Origin: an uncultured Rhizobiaceae group bacterium
GTDB lineage: Bacteria; Pseudomonadota; Alphaproteobacteria; Rhizobiales; Rhizobiaceae
Assembly (NCBI GenBank): GCA_937958815.1
Contig: CALGMR010000009.1
Location: 248,001-312,000 of the forward strand
Reading direction: 5' to 3'
DNA: 64,000 nucleotides
Positions 19,259 to 30,506 of this stretch are shown here, piece by piece (positions within the stretch are counted from its first letter, which is position 1; each line of letters starts with the position of its first letter). A model generated the notes under the pieces. The model worked only from the letters and a program-made list of their open reading frames with translations, searched no databases and was not told the DNA's origin. Made by a program: the position numbers and the translations under genes.

Positions 19259-19484
19259 GCTTTTCACTCCAAAGTTCCTTAACTGCGCACGGTTTTTCCG
19301 TGATGGAACGGATTTGTTCAAAGCCCAATATGCCTGACAGGTGTTTCATAACGTTTGAAAAACTAAGTTAAATTTTAGCTGCTCAAGTCATGTTTCATTC
19401 ACCATAATTTTGGCGAAACCTCCGTTTTTGCAGGATTTGCCCGCAAACCAGTTTTTCAGCTCCCTCACAAATCCATCAAATTTT

Positions 19485-19513
19485 CTTGACTCTTGATCTA
19501 TGCGTTCTTATCT
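19485..19513 (+). promoter_or_regulatory. Housekeeping-type promoter of groESL
   Basis: CTTGAC at 19485-19490 and TTATCT at 19508-19513 with a 17-bp spacer, a close match to the alphaproteobacterial sigma-70 pattern CTTGAC-N17-CTATAT. Transcription would begin around 19520, just before the CIRCE repeat, so that a bound repressor would cover the start site. I do not see a clear separate heat-shock sigma promoter, although the CTTGA half is shared by RpoH promoters. Confidence 0.7.
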
Positions 19514-19523
19514 CAACAACGCT

Positions 19524-19551
19524 GTTAGCACTCAAATTTTGGAGTGCTAAC
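19524..19551 (+). promoter_or_regulatory. CIRCE operator (HrcA binding site)
   Basis: Inverted repeat GTTAGCACTC (19524-19533) and GAGTGCTAAC (19542-19551), identical to the CIRCE half-sites bound by the heat-shock repressor HrcA. The spacer AAATTTTG is 8 nt, while the classic element has 9. It lies directly downstream of the groESL promoter and about 65 nt before groES. Confidence 0.93.
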
Positions 19552-19615
19552 AAATTCCAACTTCTTGATTTAAGGCATGCCTGGTTTTCAGGGTGTCGCG
19601 TACAGGATTAAATAA

Positions 19616-19912
19616 ATGGCAAAATCTAAATTCCGCCCGTTGCACGACCGTGTTGTCGTTCGCCGCGTTGAAGCAGACACAAAAACTGCTGGTGGCATCA
19701 TCATCCCAGACAGCGCACAGGAAAAGCCTGCTGAAGGCGAAATCGTTTCCGTAGGTTCAGGTGCTCGCGATGAAGCTGGCAAACTGGTTCCTTTGGACGT
19801 GTCTGCAGGTGACCGTGTTCTTTTCGGAAAATGGTCCGGCACGGAAGTCAAAATCAACGGTGAAGATCTGTTGATCATGAAAGAGTCCGACATCATGGGC
19901 ATTATCGGTTAA
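19616..19912 (+). CDS. groES: Co-chaperonin GroES
   Basis: A 98-aa GroES that forms the heptameric lid of the GroEL folding chamber. The sequence [19 protein letters not shown] at the N-terminus, the mobile loop around [15 protein letters not shown] and the C-terminal [14 protein letters not shown] are all canonical. It is first in the groES-groEL operon, 63 bp before groEL, under the CIRCE-regulated promoter. Confidence 0.98.
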   Translation: MAKSKFRPLHDRVVVRRVEADTKTAGGIIIPDSAQEKPAEGEIVSVGSGARDEAGKLVPLDVSAGDRVLFGKWSGTEVKINGEDLLIMKESDIMGIIG

Positions 19913-19969
19913 ATCCAGCCCTATCAGTTTGAAATTCTTGCGTCGTTCGACGATGCAAAACAGGAGTAA

Positions 19970-21713
<1,744 letters not shown>

Positions 21714-21741
21714 TCAGCCGTTCAGTTCGCTGAACAATTTG

Positions 21742-21773
21742 AAGGCCGGTGAGGAAACTCATCGGCCTTTTTG
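21742..21773 (+). terminator. Intrinsic terminator of groESL
   Basis: Stem AAGGCCGGTGAG (21742-21753) and CTCATCGGCCTT (21758-21769), 12 bp with one G-T pair, closed by a GAAA tetraloop and followed by TTTTG. It ends the groESL transcript about 120 nt after the groEL stop. Confidence 0.9.
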
Positions 21774-21832
21774 TTTGCTCTTTTGGGAGATGCTCCTATC
21801 TAAGTCCCATCGCGCTTTATGAGACTTCAAAC

Positions 21833-22546
21833 ATGTCCGACGACCTCCCCAATATCCAGATCGACCAGCTTCATCCAATAGACAAGCAACGGCTTTCTTT
21901 ACCCGACGAGCCCGACCATCCGGTTCGCGTGTTGATGCTCTACGGTTCTTTGCGGGAGCAGTCGTATTCTCGCGCCATGACAGAAGAAGCCGCGCGTGTG
22001 TTATCCGCATTCGGCGCCGAAGTGAAGATTTTTGACCCAACTGGATTGCCCTTGGTTGCGGATAATCTTGACGCCCATGAAAAAGTTGAAGAGCTGCGAC
22101 AGCTATCAATTTGGTCCGAAGCGCAGGTTTGGTGTTCACCAGAGCGTCACGGCGCGATGACCGGACTTATGAAAACGCAAATTGATTGGCTCCCCTTAGC
22201 CCCAATCGGTGGCGTGCGGCCGACCCAAGGCCGCACCTTGGCGCTGATGCAGGTTTGCGGCGGTTCTCAAAGTTTCAACACCGTCAATCAAATGCGCATA
22301 CTTGGCCGCTGGATGCGGATGATCACAATTCCCAACCAATCGTCCGTTCCCAAAGCTTGGCTGGAATTTGTAGATGGACGTATGAAACCATCGCCATTCT
22401 ACAACCGCATGGTGGACGTGATGGAAGAGTTGATGAAGTTCACTTTGCTCACACGTGGTCGCTCCGAGTATTTGACAAACCGCTATTCAGAACGTGTGGA
22501 AACTGCGGAGGAAGTGTCCAAGCGGGTGAGCAAGAGGGCTGAGTAA
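21833..22546 (+). CDS. arsH: NADPH-dependent FMN reductase, ArsH type
   Basis: A 237-aa flavodoxin-like protein of the ArsH group, which oxidises trivalent organoarsenicals and reduces quinones with NADPH and FMN. Phosphate-binding loop [11 protein letters not shown], the ArsH signature [20 protein letters not shown] and the C-terminal [12 protein letters not shown] are all visible. I chose ATG 21833; the longer frame from 21749 runs back into the groESL terminator. No arsR, arsB, arsC or acr3 gene is nearby, so it stands alone here and may serve general oxidative or quinone defence. Confidence 0.88.
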   Translation: MSDDLPNIQIDQLHPIDKQRLSLPDEPDHPVRVLMLYGSLREQSYSRAMTEEAARVLSAFGAEVKIFDPTGLPLVADNLDAHEKVEELRQLSIWSEAQVWCSPERHGAMTGLMKTQIDWLPLAPIGGVRPTQGRTLALMQVCGGSQSFNTVNQMRILGRWMRMITIPNQSSVPKAWLEFVDGRMKPSPFYNRMVDVMEELMKFTLLTRGRSEYLTNRYSERVETAEEVSKRVSKRAE

Positions 22547-22599
22547 TATTTTAAGTTCGCAGCCTTCATCCCATGCTTTTTTTCGGCTTCAAATCAACC

Positions 22600-22674
22600 G
22601 TTTTGGGCGCAATAGACCCCAAAACAATTCATGCTGCATGAATTGCATTCGCGAAAAACCAATATCATTCGCGA
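22600..22674 (+). promoter_or_regulatory. Stacked palindromes upstream of the Tat/MBL gene
   Basis: Three repeat structures follow one another. GTTTTGGG (22600-22607) and CCCAAAAC (22618-22625) form an 8-bp inverted repeat. The next 21 bp, 22625-22645, are a perfect palindrome with arms CAATTCATGC and GCATGAATTG around a single T. Then CATTCGCGA occurs twice, at 22646 and 22666, 20 bp apart, or two helical turns. They end 70 bp before the start codon, where a promoter would lie, so they look like operator sites for one or more regulators. Confidence 0.6.
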
Positions 22675-22743
22675 TTGAGAGCGTGCGCCAAAATATTCCC
22701 ACGCTATAGTTTATCTGCGTTCGATGAACTTATGGAGACTCTC

Positions 22744-23517
22744 ATGACAAACACCCGCCGCGAATTTCTCGCCTCTTCCGTTACTGCAATTGGCGCGATT
22801 ACATTCCTGCCCTATGCCGCCCGTGCTGATGGCCACGCAAGCGATGTTTTCCCCAGCAAATCTGGCGACGTAAAAGTTCACCCTGTCAGCCACGCCTCCT
22901 TCGTGATGGAAACGCCCGTTGGCACAATCTACAATGACCCTGTTGGCGACGCTGCAGCCTATGCCGACCTGCCAAAGGCCGACCTTGTTTTGATTACGCA
23001 TCAACACGGCGATCACTATAAGCAAGAAACACTCAACGCCATTGTAGGCGAAAGCACCAAACTCATCACAAACCCAGCAGTGTTCGATCAACTGCCTGCG
23101 GAAATGCAAGCAAAGGCAACAAAGATTGGAAATGGTGAAAGCGCTGAATTCAACGGCCTTAAAATCGAAGCCATCCCCGCTTACAATCTCGCCGCCGACA
23201 AACAGAAGTTTCATCCCAAGGGGCGTGACAACGGCTACGTGCTGAACTTTGATGGTCTCAGAACCTACATTTCTGGCGACACGGAAGACATTCCTGAAAT
23301 GCGCGCGTTGTCTGGAATTGATCTCGCGTTTGTCTGCATGAACTTGCCATTCACAATGGATGTGAAGGCTGCGGCCTCTGCTGTTGCGGAATTCAAACCG
23401 AAATATGTGTACCCATATCACTATCGTGGCCGTGATGGTGGCACCCAAGACCCAGCAGAATTTGCCAAACTCGTTGGCGATGCTGCGGCTGTTAAAATGG
23501 GCAAATGGTACGGCTAA
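22744..23517 (+). CDS. Tat-exported metallo-beta-lactamase-fold hydrolase
   Basis: A 257-aa metallo-beta-lactamase superfamily protein with an N-terminal twin-arginine signal (NTRREFLASS, hydrophobic core, cleavage near ARADG), so it is exported folded to the periplasm. The metal motif THQHGDHY supplies HxHxDH; further ligands lie at SGDTED and near YPYHYRG. The fold is closest to the UlaG-like group of metal-dependent hydrolases, and the substrate is unknown. I chose ATG 22744, with GGAG 6-7 nt upstream, over the in-frame ATG at 22732. It is transcribed alone, with its own terminator behind and stacked palindromes before. Confidence 0.88.
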   Translation: MTNTRREFLASSVTAIGAITFLPYAARADGHASDVFPSKSGDVKVHPVSHASFVMETPVGTIYNDPVGDAAAYADLPKADLVLITHQHGDHYKQETLNAIVGESTKLITNPAVFDQLPAEMQAKATKIGNGESAEFNGLKIEAIPAYNLAADKQKFHPKGRDNGYVLNFDGLRTYISGDTEDIPEMRALSGIDLAFVCMNLPFTMDVKAAASAVAEFKPKYVYPYHYRGRDGGTQDPAEFAKLVGDAAAVKMGKWYG

Positions 23518-23536
23518 GGCCTATTGAATATAAATC

Positions 23537-23572
23537 AAGAAAGGCCACGCCGATTGCGTGGCCTTTCTTTGT
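23537..23572. terminator. Bidirectional intrinsic terminator
   Basis: Perfect 14-bp stem AAGAAAGGCCACGC (23537-23550) and GCGTGGCCTTTCTT (23556-23569) with the loop CGATT. It lies between the convergent MBL-fold and glycerophosphodiesterase genes and has T-rich flanks on both strands. Confidence 0.92.
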
Positions 23573-23584
23573 TTTAGAAATACG

Positions 23585-24802
23585 TTATTTCAACCCGAAA
23601 CAATTGGCGTAATAGGTTGTGGTTGCCGGCCAGTCTGAAAATAGACCAACGATGCCTACGTCCTTGTGTAAAACATGCATCAGTTCCATGACATCACCTT
23701 CACTGTCAGTGACATCAGCGATTGTCTGATAATACCAACCACCACCATTTTTGAGCAGGCCAGACCGCTCCACTGTCCAAGTGATTATTTTCAAGCCAGC
23801 TGCTTTTGCTTTTGTTGCATATAGAGATGGCACTATTTTGCCACCTTCGTACTTGACCAGAGCCCACATGGGCGGCGCAATGTAATTCACACCCATGGAC
23901 TTCAATTCATCCATAGAATGTTGCCATTTTGAATCATCCTCAGGCGACCACCCTTCGATGCTGTAAGATCCATCAAGATAGACAGCTTGTTTGCCGAATT
24001 CAGGTTCATTTCTGATCCAATACAGCACGTCTTTGAGATTAAACGATTGCGGCCAGACATCAGATGCAGGCACACCGGCCTTCTTATATTCATCGATCAT
24101 TGCCTGAGCGTACATTTCTTGAGTGAAGCCATTGAAAGGCATATCAACGGAAGGGGATTTCAATTCCGGCGTAAATTTCGCACCCAACTGTTTGATCAAA
24201 TCGATGGATTCTGCATGGGTAAGCAATGTGCCTTTGGCAGAATAGAGGTCAGTTCGCCAACCAGCCGTTGCGTTTTGAAAAGACACAATGTCGGGTGCTG
24301 TTTTATTGCCCGCATCCATTTTTCCATTCAGCGTTTTGAATTCTGCCAAAGAGATGTCAGAGGTGCGGCATTCAGCAGAGGCCGCCTGATCACCTTTGGC
24401 GGGTGAGAACCCCGCTGTGCACTTTGCGGCAAGTGGTGTGGAGAGAATGTTTGTGGTCGTATGAAGGTCGTTTTGCGCATGACGGCAAACCAATTCCTTG
24501 TCTTTGGTAAAAGTTACATCGCACTCAATTATGCCAGCGCCCATGCGCGCGGCGGCAATGTAGCTTTCCTTGGTATGTTCTGGAAATTGAAGGGCAGCAC
24601 CACGGTGGCCGATGGACCAATTTGATTTTGAGAACGGGCCGGTGGAACACGCCTGAAGTTTGGACTTCAGTTCGCTTTCTGCCATTTGATCGACAAGATA
24701 AAACGGACGGGGCCCAAGTTGAACGGACGATAGTGCATGCCCGTCAGCCAACACGGGCGTCGTGACGGCAGCAAATGCTGCAATGTAAAGTATTCGGATC
24801 AT
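23585..24802 (-). CDS. Glycerophosphodiester phosphodiesterase family protein
   Basis: A 405-aa secreted GDPD-family enzyme expected to cleave glycerophosphodiesters to glycerol-3-phosphate and an alcohol in the periplasm. The signal peptide ends near TPVLADG. The catalytic pair lies in [14 protein letters not shown], with metal ligands in [19 protein letters not shown]. The C-terminal barrel motif [12 protein letters not shown] is also present. It is longer than the cytoplasmic UgpQ type, with a 110-residue insertion after the first catalytic strand; GlpQ-like size. Good SD GGAGATC upstream. Its end faces the MBL gene; it is followed upstream by hisG on the same strand at 93 bp. Confidence 0.87.
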   Translation of the reverse strand: MIRILYIAAFAAVTTPVLADGHALSSVQLGPRPFYLVDQMAESELKSKLQACSTGPFSKSNWSIGHRGAALQFPEHTKESYIAAARMGAGIIECDVTFTKDKELVCRHAQNDLHTTTNILSTPLAAKCTAGFSPAKGDQAASAECRTSDISLAEFKTLNGKMDAGNKTAPDIVSFQNATAGWRTDLYSAKGTLLTHAESIDLIKQLGAKFTPELKSPSVDMPFNGFTQEMYAQAMIDEYKKAGVPASDVWPQSFNLKDVLYWIRNEPEFGKQAVYLDGSYSIEGWSPEDDSKWQHSMDELKSMGVNYIAPPMWALVKYEGGKIVPSLYATKAKAAGLKIITWTVERSGLLKNGGGWYYQTIADVTDSEGDVMELMHVLHKDVGIVGLFSDWPATTTYYANCFGLK

Positions 24803-24895
24803 ATGGATGATCTCCTGTTATCATGAACAGTGCTACTTATTCAGACTGATATGACAACAGGTTTTAACTTCAGTGACGCCTATGTGACGCGGCAC

Positions 24896-25597
24896 CTATT
24901 TCAAACTGATGCGCAGCTTTTGCAGAATGTCGTCACACAGAATTTTTGTCTCGACTGACCACTCAGCCGTTTTTGAGCGGATGAGATTGGCTTCGCTCTT
25001 TAAGATGATTCCATCATCCAGAATTTTGAGATTGTTGGCGCGTATGGTGGAGCCTGTGGAGGTGATGTCGACAATTGCGTCAGCGCTGCCAGCGGCTGGG
25101 GCGCCTTCTGTCGCGCCCAAACTTTCTACAATTCTATAAACGCCTATCCCGTGCTGGCCGAACCAGTTTTGCGTGAGTTGCCAATATTTTGTGGCCACGC
25201 GCAAACGGCGGCCGTAACGCGCGCGATAGTCTGCTGCCACATCATCAAGATCGGCCATTGTGTCCACGTCCACCCAGGCATCGGGAACGGCCACAACCAC
25301 ATCGGCATGGCCGAAACTAAGTTTGATTTCAAAGTCGACACTATCATCGGTTTTGGGAATAGATTCGCGTGCCAAATCTTCGCCTGTCACACCCAGATGC
25401 ACAGAACCAAGCGCGAGTTCGCGTGCGATTTCGGACGCAGACAGAAAAGCAATCTCGATGTCATTGCGACCAGAAATTTTTGTTTGGTAGCTGCGCTCAT
25501 CTTCAGGCGCCTCCACCGTGAGACCCGCATTTTCAAAAATGTTTAGCGTCTTCTCTTTCAAGCGCCCTTTGGACGGAATGGCGATAATCAAAGTCAT
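24896..25597 (-). CDS. hisG: ATP phosphoribosyltransferase, short form (HisG)
   Basis: Catalyses the first step of histidine synthesis, joining ATP and PRPP. At 233 aa it is the short form without the C-terminal regulatory domain and therefore needs His[21 protein letters not shown] at the N-terminus and the PRPP loop [16 protein letters not shown] are typical. Its ATG overlaps the hisZ stop by 4 bp. Last gene of the hisS-hisZ-hisG run. Confidence 0.95.
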   Translation of the reverse strand: MTLIIAIPSKGRLKEKTLNIFENAGLTVEAPEDERSYQTKISGRNDIEIAFLSASEIARELALGSVHLGVTGEDLARESIPKTDDSVDFEIKLSFGHADVVVAVPDAWVDVDTMADLDDVAADYRARYGRRLRVATKYWQLTQNWFGQHGIGVYRIVESLGATEGAPAAGSADAIVDITSTGSTIRANNLKILDDGIILKSEANLIRSKTAEWSVETKILCDDILQKLRISLK

Positions 25598-26655
25598 TGT
25601 TTCGCCTCCTCAACACGGTCGAGGGAGATTGAAAAACCGACCGCTGGAATTGGGTTTTCGGCCCCCAACAATGTGCAGAGGCGGTCATAGCGCCCTCCCC
25701 CTGCAACGGAAATTTCATCCACTTCGGCTTCAAACAGCATGCCTGTGTAATAGTCGAGTTTGCGGCCAAGGGAGGCTTTGTAAACCAATCCCTTGTTGCT
25801 GAGTTTTTCTGCCCGCGCCTGGAACAGGGTCAGCGCATCACCAAAAGAAATATTGGATTCGGACGCGAAACTAATCAACGCATCGGAGGCTTGGTCAAGC
25901 GGCGTTTCGAGTGCCAGAAACTTGCGCAAGACATCTGCACGTTCGGCTGGCAATTGAAAATGGCCTTCTGCAGATTTTGCGATCATGCGATCTGCAATAT
26001 CTTGTGCGCTGCGCCCTGCCTTTGGAGATAAGTTTGCAACCAACATCATTTGGGAAACGTGATCGATCAACGCGTCACGATTTCCAGACGCTGCAAGTTC
26101 ATCAAGTTCTGAGTTCCGCGGACTTACAGCACCGCTTTTGACAAGCTGGTCGATCAGGTTGTTGACCAAGTCCGCATCGCCGAAATTGCGCACCAAACGT
26201 TCAGAAATAGCTTGCGGCAATCCGAGGTTTTCCACCACGACGCTGAACAGGTTTTGATCGCCCAGAATGATTTTTGGGTTCTGAATCCCGCACACGCCCA
26301 ACGTGTCCAGCATGTCGTTCACACATGCCGCGTCCGCTTCCACTATATCGGTGTTGCCAAGGTCTTCCAGACCCACTTGTTGAAACTCGCTCGTACCACG
26401 ACGTTCTTGGCGAAACACGGTGCCGCCATAGGCATAACGGGCAGGTTTGGATGTTTTCAAATGCGCCATGCCGATGGGAATGGTGAATTCGGGGCGCAAG
26501 CAATTCAGTTCACCATTTGCCGTTTCGGTGATGAAAATACGACGGCGCAAATCCTCGCCCGCTGTTTCCAAGAATGGATCAGCGGGTTGAAGGATTGGTA
26601 CATCCACAATGTCAGGCGCGTTTTGGCGCAAATGAGTGAGCAGGGTTTCAAGCAT
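25594..26655 (-). CDS. hisZ: ATP phosphoribosyltransferase regulatory subunit HisZ
   Basis: A 353-aa HisRS-like protein without aminoacylation function that forms a hetero-octamer with short HisG and confers histidine feedback control. Class II core motifs are present ([41 protein letters not shown]). I chose ATG 26655 because GGGAA lies 8 nt upstream; ATG 26664 is an alternative. The open frame continues to 26787, but that part is the palindromic repeat and is not protein-like. Coupled to hisG by a 4-bp overlap. Confidence 0.92.
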   Translation of the reverse strand: MLETLLTHLRQNAPDIVDVPILQPADPFLETAGEDLRRRIFITETANGELNCLRPEFTIPIGMAHLKTSKPARYAYGGTVFRQERRGTSEFQQVGLEDLGNTDIVEADAACVNDMLDTLGVCGIQNPKIILGDQNLFSVVVENLGLPQAISERLVRNFGDADLVNNLIDQLVKSGAVSPRNSELDELAASGNRDALIDHVSQMMLVANLSPKAGRSAQDIADRMIAKSAEGHFQLPAERADVLRKFLALETPLDQASDALISFASESNISFGDALTLFQARAEKLSNKGLVYKASLGRKLDYYTGMLFEAEVDEISVAGGGRYDRLCTLLGAENPIPAVGFSISLDRVEEAKQ

Positions 26656-26711
26656 CAATCGCATTCCCAAATGCTGGCTTCGCTGCCTCCAGCACCACCT
26701 GGCCGATGCCA

Positions 26712-26855
26712 GGCTCCCCTCTCCCCCCTTGTGGGGGAGATGTCCTGAAAAGACAGAGGGGGGGACAATCTGCAGATTGGGCGCCAAATTCCATTCGGCT
26801 CCCCCCCTCTGCCGTCTTCGACGACATCTCCCCCACGAGGGGGGAGAGTGGTGCC
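26712..26855. repeat. GC-rich palindromic intergenic element (RIME-like)
   Basis: A 144-bp imperfect inverted repeat: left arm about 26712-26767, right arm 26797-26855, with around 56 nt per arm and only a few mismatches and one small gap. Each arm has a nested palindrome CTCCCCC-N-GGGGGAGA and the core AGATGTC. This sequence type (CATCTCCCCCAC with GGGGGGAGA) is widespread between genes in Rhizobium, Mesorhizobium and Brucella relatives. It sits between hisS and hisZ and may affect the relative expression of the two genes through mRNA structure. Confidence 0.85.
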
Positions 26856-26876
26856 TGTGGTTGGATCATCACTGGA

Positions 26877-28613
26877 CTAAACATCACGCTCGGCTTTCTG
26901 TTCGGCGAGAATTTTTTGCACCGTAGCCAGCAGGTTTTCGCGTTTGACGGTTTGTTGGGCGGGGCGGCTTTCGCGCCACTCTTTATTGTCGTTGATTTCT
27001 TCAGCGAGCTTTGCGCCTTCCACCAAATCTTTCACCTGCACAACGCCCTCTTCGCGTTCCTGCGACCCCTCGATTATGGCGATGGGGGAACCGCGACGGT
27101 CTGCATATTGCAGCTGTTTGCCGAACTGTTTTGGATTGCCCTGATACATCTCGGCGCGAATGCCAGCATTGCGCATTTCCTGCACCATTTGCTGATAGCC
27201 AGCGAGTGAATCGTCATCGCGATCCATCACACAAACCACGACGGGGCCAAGCACATCATCGGTTTCCAGTTTGCCGAGATTTTTCAAGGCGGTCATGAGG
27301 CGGGACACGCCAATGGAAAATCCTGTGGCTGGAATGTCTTGGCCTGTGAAGCGTTTGACGAGGCCGTCGTAACGACCACCGCCCGCTACGGAACCGAAGG
27401 TTACGGTTTGACCTTTTTCGTTAATCACGGGGAAGGTCAATTCGCATTCATAAACAGCGCCTGTATAATATTCGAGACCACGGACGCACGTTAAATCCAT
27501 AATAATGCGGTCTTTGAAATAGCCCGAAGACGCACATAGCAATGTCAATGCCATCAGTTCGTTGACTGCCCTTAGAACTTTTAATGCTCCAGACGCATCA
27601 CCTAATTTGTCGGATCCCCAATCATCAGAATTGGGATCTAATCCTAACGCATGTACTACCAACGCAGTAGCATTCCCGAATTTCTCTTGGTCTTCTTTTT
27701 CTTTTTCAATGTCAAAATTGAAATCTTCTTCGATGAAATCATATACAATTTCTGGAGCATCGCCTTCATCTGAAATTTTGCGTGTGATTCTTCGAAATTT
27801 TGAGGGCCAAACGCCTGTCATAACAGCGTTTTGGAGAGTTAAGAAAAGACTTAGGGTCTTAAGCTGATAGTCTTTAAGACGCACTCCTTCAGTCCAATCA
27901 CCACTACTATCTCTTCGGCCAAACGAGAGTAGTTTCTGCACTTCATCGATACCCAGACGGTCTAGTTTATCAATCGATCTGAGGATGCCTAACCTTCTAC
28001 CTTCATTTTCATCTCCACTCAGACCAATATAATCCATTAATCCGTCAAGAATTTTTCGACTGTTAACCCTCACAACATAATCACCGCGTTTGATGCCCAG
28101 CGCTTCCATCGTGTCGGCCATCATCATGCACATTTCAGCGTCGGCTGATGGGTTCGGCGCGCCCACTGTGTCGGCGTCGAACTGCATGAACTGGCGGAAG
28201 CGGCCGGGGCCGGGTTTTTCGTTGCGGAACACGTAGCCAGCGCGGTAGGTGCGGTATGGGGTTTGCAGGTCGTTGATGTTTTGCGCGAAGTGGCGAGCAA
28301 GTGGGGCCGTCAGATCGTAGCGCAGGCTCATCCATTGTTCATCATCGTCCTGCAGCGAAAACACACCCGCATTCGGACGGTCAGTATCTGGCAAAAATTT
28401 GCCCAGCGCATCGGTATATTCAAACATCGGTGTTTCAACAGGGTCGAAACCGTAACGCTCGTACACTTCCTTGATCTTCGCCATCATGGATTCCGTGGCG
28501 CGAATGTCGCTGGCCTGACGATCCACAAACCCGCGTGGTTGACGCGCTTTCAGCTTTTGCGCCTTCTTTTTCTTCTTTTGTTTTTTGGTCTGGTTGGCTT
28601 GCTGGTCGGTCAT
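26877..28613 (-). CDS. hisS: Histidyl-tRNA synthetase
   Basis: A 578-aa class II synthetase that charges tRNA-His. Motif 2 lies in [20 protein letters not shown], the histidine loop is [12 protein letters not shown], and [12 protein letters not shown] and GFSIGVSRL form motif 3; the C-terminal anticodon-binding domain follows. It is of the alphaproteobacterial type, but about 75 residues longer than usual (near 500). The extra length is a Lys-rich N-terminus ([13 protein letters not shown]) and an enlarged insertion domain. The DNA for residues about 180-397 is clearly AT-richer than its flanks. Overlap with hisZ is absent; a palindromic repeat lies between. Confidence 0.95.
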   Translation of the reverse strand: MTDQQANQTKKQKKKKKAQKLKARQPRGFVDRQASDIRATESMMAKIKEVYERYGFDPVETPMFEYTDALGKFLPDTDRPNAGVFSLQDDDEQWMSLRYDLTAPLARHFAQNINDLQTPYRTYRAGYVFRNEKPGPGRFRQFMQFDADTVGAPNPSADAEMCMMMADTMEALGIKRGDYVVRVNSRKILDGLMDYIGLSGDENEGRRLGILRSIDKLDRLGIDEVQKLLSFGRRDSSGDWTEGVRLKDYQLKTLSLFLTLQNAVMTGVWPSKFRRITRKISDEGDAPEIVYDFIEEDFNFDIEKEKEDQEKFGNATALVVHALGLDPNSDDWGSDKLGDASGALKVLRAVNELMALTLLCASSGYFKDRIIMDLTCVRGLEYYTGAVYECELTFPVINEKGQTVTFGSVAGGGRYDGLVKRFTGQDIPATGFSIGVSRLMTALKNLGKLETDDVLGPVVVCVMDRDDDSLAGYQQMVQEMRNAGIRAEMYQGNPKQFGKQLQYADRRGSPIAIIEGSQEREEGVVQVKDLVEGAKLAEEINDNKEWRESRPAQQTVKRENLLATVQKILAEQKAERDV

Positions 28614-28962
28614 AAAATTATCTCGATAAGAGGCACGGATGTGCTGGTTCGGGCGATTTGAAATCTTGGCCCGGAACGCAACAGCTCAGTGATAAAAAAG
28701 CAAAGAGAGCCTGTTCCCGGTCAAGTGCCGGAATGTCGATGAGTGCAATGATGATGCAGGCAAAAAATCATGCTCGGTGTTTAGGACGGGACGAGGTTTT
28801 GAGCAAGGGCGATTTTTCTGATTGATGCCAATGCATCATGAACGCATCGCGCTCTTGGTGCTGGATTGCCGCTGTTGCGGCAATGACAATGGGGTAGACT
28901 TTACTTCCAGCGACATAAGACTGTGGATATATACCCTAACCATCTAGTCGCCAAAAAGTGAC
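28614..28962. other. Intergenic region with REP-like hairpin
   Basis: 349 bp between the divergent hisS and DMT-transporter genes. It holds a perfect hairpin ATTGCCGC-TGTT-GCGGCAAT at 28865-28884 inside the REP-like context TGGATTGCCGC...GGCAATGAC, and a smaller one GATGC-CAAT-GCATC just before. No T-run follows. I found no convincing promoter boxes and no small gene here. Confidence 0.5.
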
Positions 28963-29862
28963 GTGTCGGCCATCTGCATTTGTGTTAAACGACACCACCA
29001 CTTCACTCGGGCTGTTCTGTTGCAACTTTTCTTCCTTGTCGCCCTCACAATGATCGCGTTTGCGGCCAATTCTGTTTTCACTCGGCTTGGCCTTCTTGAC
29101 GAGGGTATGGAAGCTGCGGAGTTCACCTTTGTACGGCTGGTTTCCGGTGCGGTTGTATTGGCTCTGTTGGTCTTGTCTCGCTCGGGTGTTGTGTCTGCCA
29201 TCAAAGAACATGGCAATGTGGTTTCAGCCGCAATGTTGTTTGCCTATGCGGCAGGATTCTCCTTTGCCTATTTGCATTTGGACACCGGCACAGGTGCCTT
29301 AATCTTGTTTGCCTGTGTGCAAGCGACCATGATCGGGTGGAGCATAGCAACGGGGCATAAGCCTGTGGCATTGGAATGGGCGGGGTTGATTGTCGCTTTT
29401 GCAGCTTTCGTTTGGCTCGTCTCACCCGGTCTTTCTGCACCAGACCCGTTCAGCGCATTCTTGATGATTATCGCTGGCATGGCTTGGGGCATCTATTCCC
29501 TGCGCGGGCGCGGGTTGGGCGATCCGCTTGCCGCCACGGCGGGAAATTTTATCTTGTCCGCACCACTGGCGATTTTATTGCTTGTTGTGTTTTCATCTTG
29601 GTCGTTTTCAACCTTCGGTGTCATCATGGCGGTTGCTTCTGGTGCCATCACATCTGCTCTTGGTTATGCGCTTTGGTATTGGTGCCTGCCCCAATTGAAC
29701 GCAACCCGCGCTGCAATTGTGCAACTCACAGTGCCAGCGATCGCCACGCTTGGGGGTATCGCCTTTTCAGGTGAAGAGCTGACATGGCGATTGGGCTTGT
29801 CTTGCGCCCTCATTCTTGGCGGTGTGGCCATCGCAATTTTGGCGAAACAAAAAACGGCTTAG
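28963..29862 (+). CDS. DMT/EamA family transporter
   Basis: A predicted inner-membrane permease of the drug/metabolite transporter superfamily, with about ten hydrophobic helices in two EamA halves. Typical features are IAFAANSVFTRLGL in helix 1, GMAWGIYSLRGRG at the start of the second half and TLGGIAFSGEELTWR near the end. Substrate unknown. The start is unclear: the first in-frame starts are GTG at 28963 and TTG at 29020, and the first ATG (29050) would truncate helix 1. Its stop overlaps the tag stop by 3 bases on the opposite strand. Confidence 0.82.
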   Translation: MSAICICVKRHHHFTRAVLLQLFFLVALTMIAFAANSVFTRLGLLDEGMEAAEFTFVRLVSGAVVLALLVLSRSGVVSAIKEHGNVVSAAMLFAYAAGFSFAYLHLDTGTGALILFACVQATMIGWSIATGHKPVALEWAGLIVAFAAFVWLVSPGLSAPDPFSAFLMIIAGMAWGIYSLRGRGLGDPLAATAGNFILSAPLAILLLVVFSSWSFSTFGVIMAVASGAITSALGYALWYWCLPQLNATRAAIVQLTVPAIATLGGIAFSGEELTWRLGLSCALILGGVAIAILAKQKTA

Positions 29863-30506
29863 GGCCGTTTGAAAGCCGCTCTTGCCTTTTCCACCTGCTC
29901 GCGGTGCGCGCATCCTTCGATGTGGTCGTTCACAATGCCCATGGCCTGCATGAACGCATAACAAGTGGTTGGGCCCACGAAACTCCATCCGCGCTTTTTC
30001 AGTTCTTTCGACATTCGGGTGGAAATATCTGTTTTACCAAGACTCATAAGCGTATCGTGATCCAGCTTCTTGGGGCGTTCTGCGTCCGTAGGTTCAAAAC
30101 TCCAGAACCATTTTCCAAGCGATCCTTCCTGTTCCACCATTTCAATTGCCCGTTTGGCATTGTTGATTGTGGAGGTGATTTTGCCACGGTGGCGAATAAT
30201 GCCAGCGTCGTTCACCAGCCGTTCGATGTCCGTGTCGTCAAATTTTGCAACTTTGTAAAAATCAAACCCGGCAAAGCCCGCCCGAAAATTCTCGCGTTTG
30301 CGCAAAATGGTGAGCCACGACAGGCCAGACTGAAAGCCTTCGAGGCAAATCTTTTCAAACAGCGTCACATCATTGTCTTGGGGCATGCCCCATTCGTTGT
30401 CGTGATACAGGCGATAATCGCCCTTTTCATCATGCCAAGGGCAGCGCAACACACCGTCCTCACCCAGCAACAATCCGTCTTTTCGTTTTTCTTGGGCGTC
30501 AGCCAT
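29859..30506 (-). CDS. tag: DNA-3-methyladenine glycosylase I (Tag)
   Basis: A 215-aa helix-hairpin-helix glycosylase that removes 3-methyladenine from alkylated DNA. The zinc-binding residues of the family are visible: CPWHDEKG near the N-terminus and NDHIEGCAHRE near the C-terminus. YHDNEWGMPQDND and GLSWLTILRKRENFR are strongly conserved Tag motifs. I chose ATG 30506; the open frame extends upstream to a TTG at 30566 without family-like sequence. Convergent and overlapping at the stop with the DMT gene. Confidence 0.93.
   Translation of the reverse strand: MADAQEKRKDGLLLGEDGVLRCPWHDEKGDYRLYHDNEWGMPQDNDVTLFEKICLEGFQSGLSWLTILRKRENFRAGFAGFDFYKVAKFDDTDIERLVNDAGIIRHRGKITSTINNAKRAIEMVEQEGSLGKWFWSFEPTDAERPKKLDHDTLMSLGKTDISTRMSKELKKRGWSFVGPTTCYAFMQAMGIVNDHIEGCAHREQVEKARAAFKRP

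Noticed and set aside
26656-26787. Upstream extension of the hisZ frame
   Set aside because: It reads through the palindromic repeat and has no HisZ-like sequence; an SD site supports ATG 26655.
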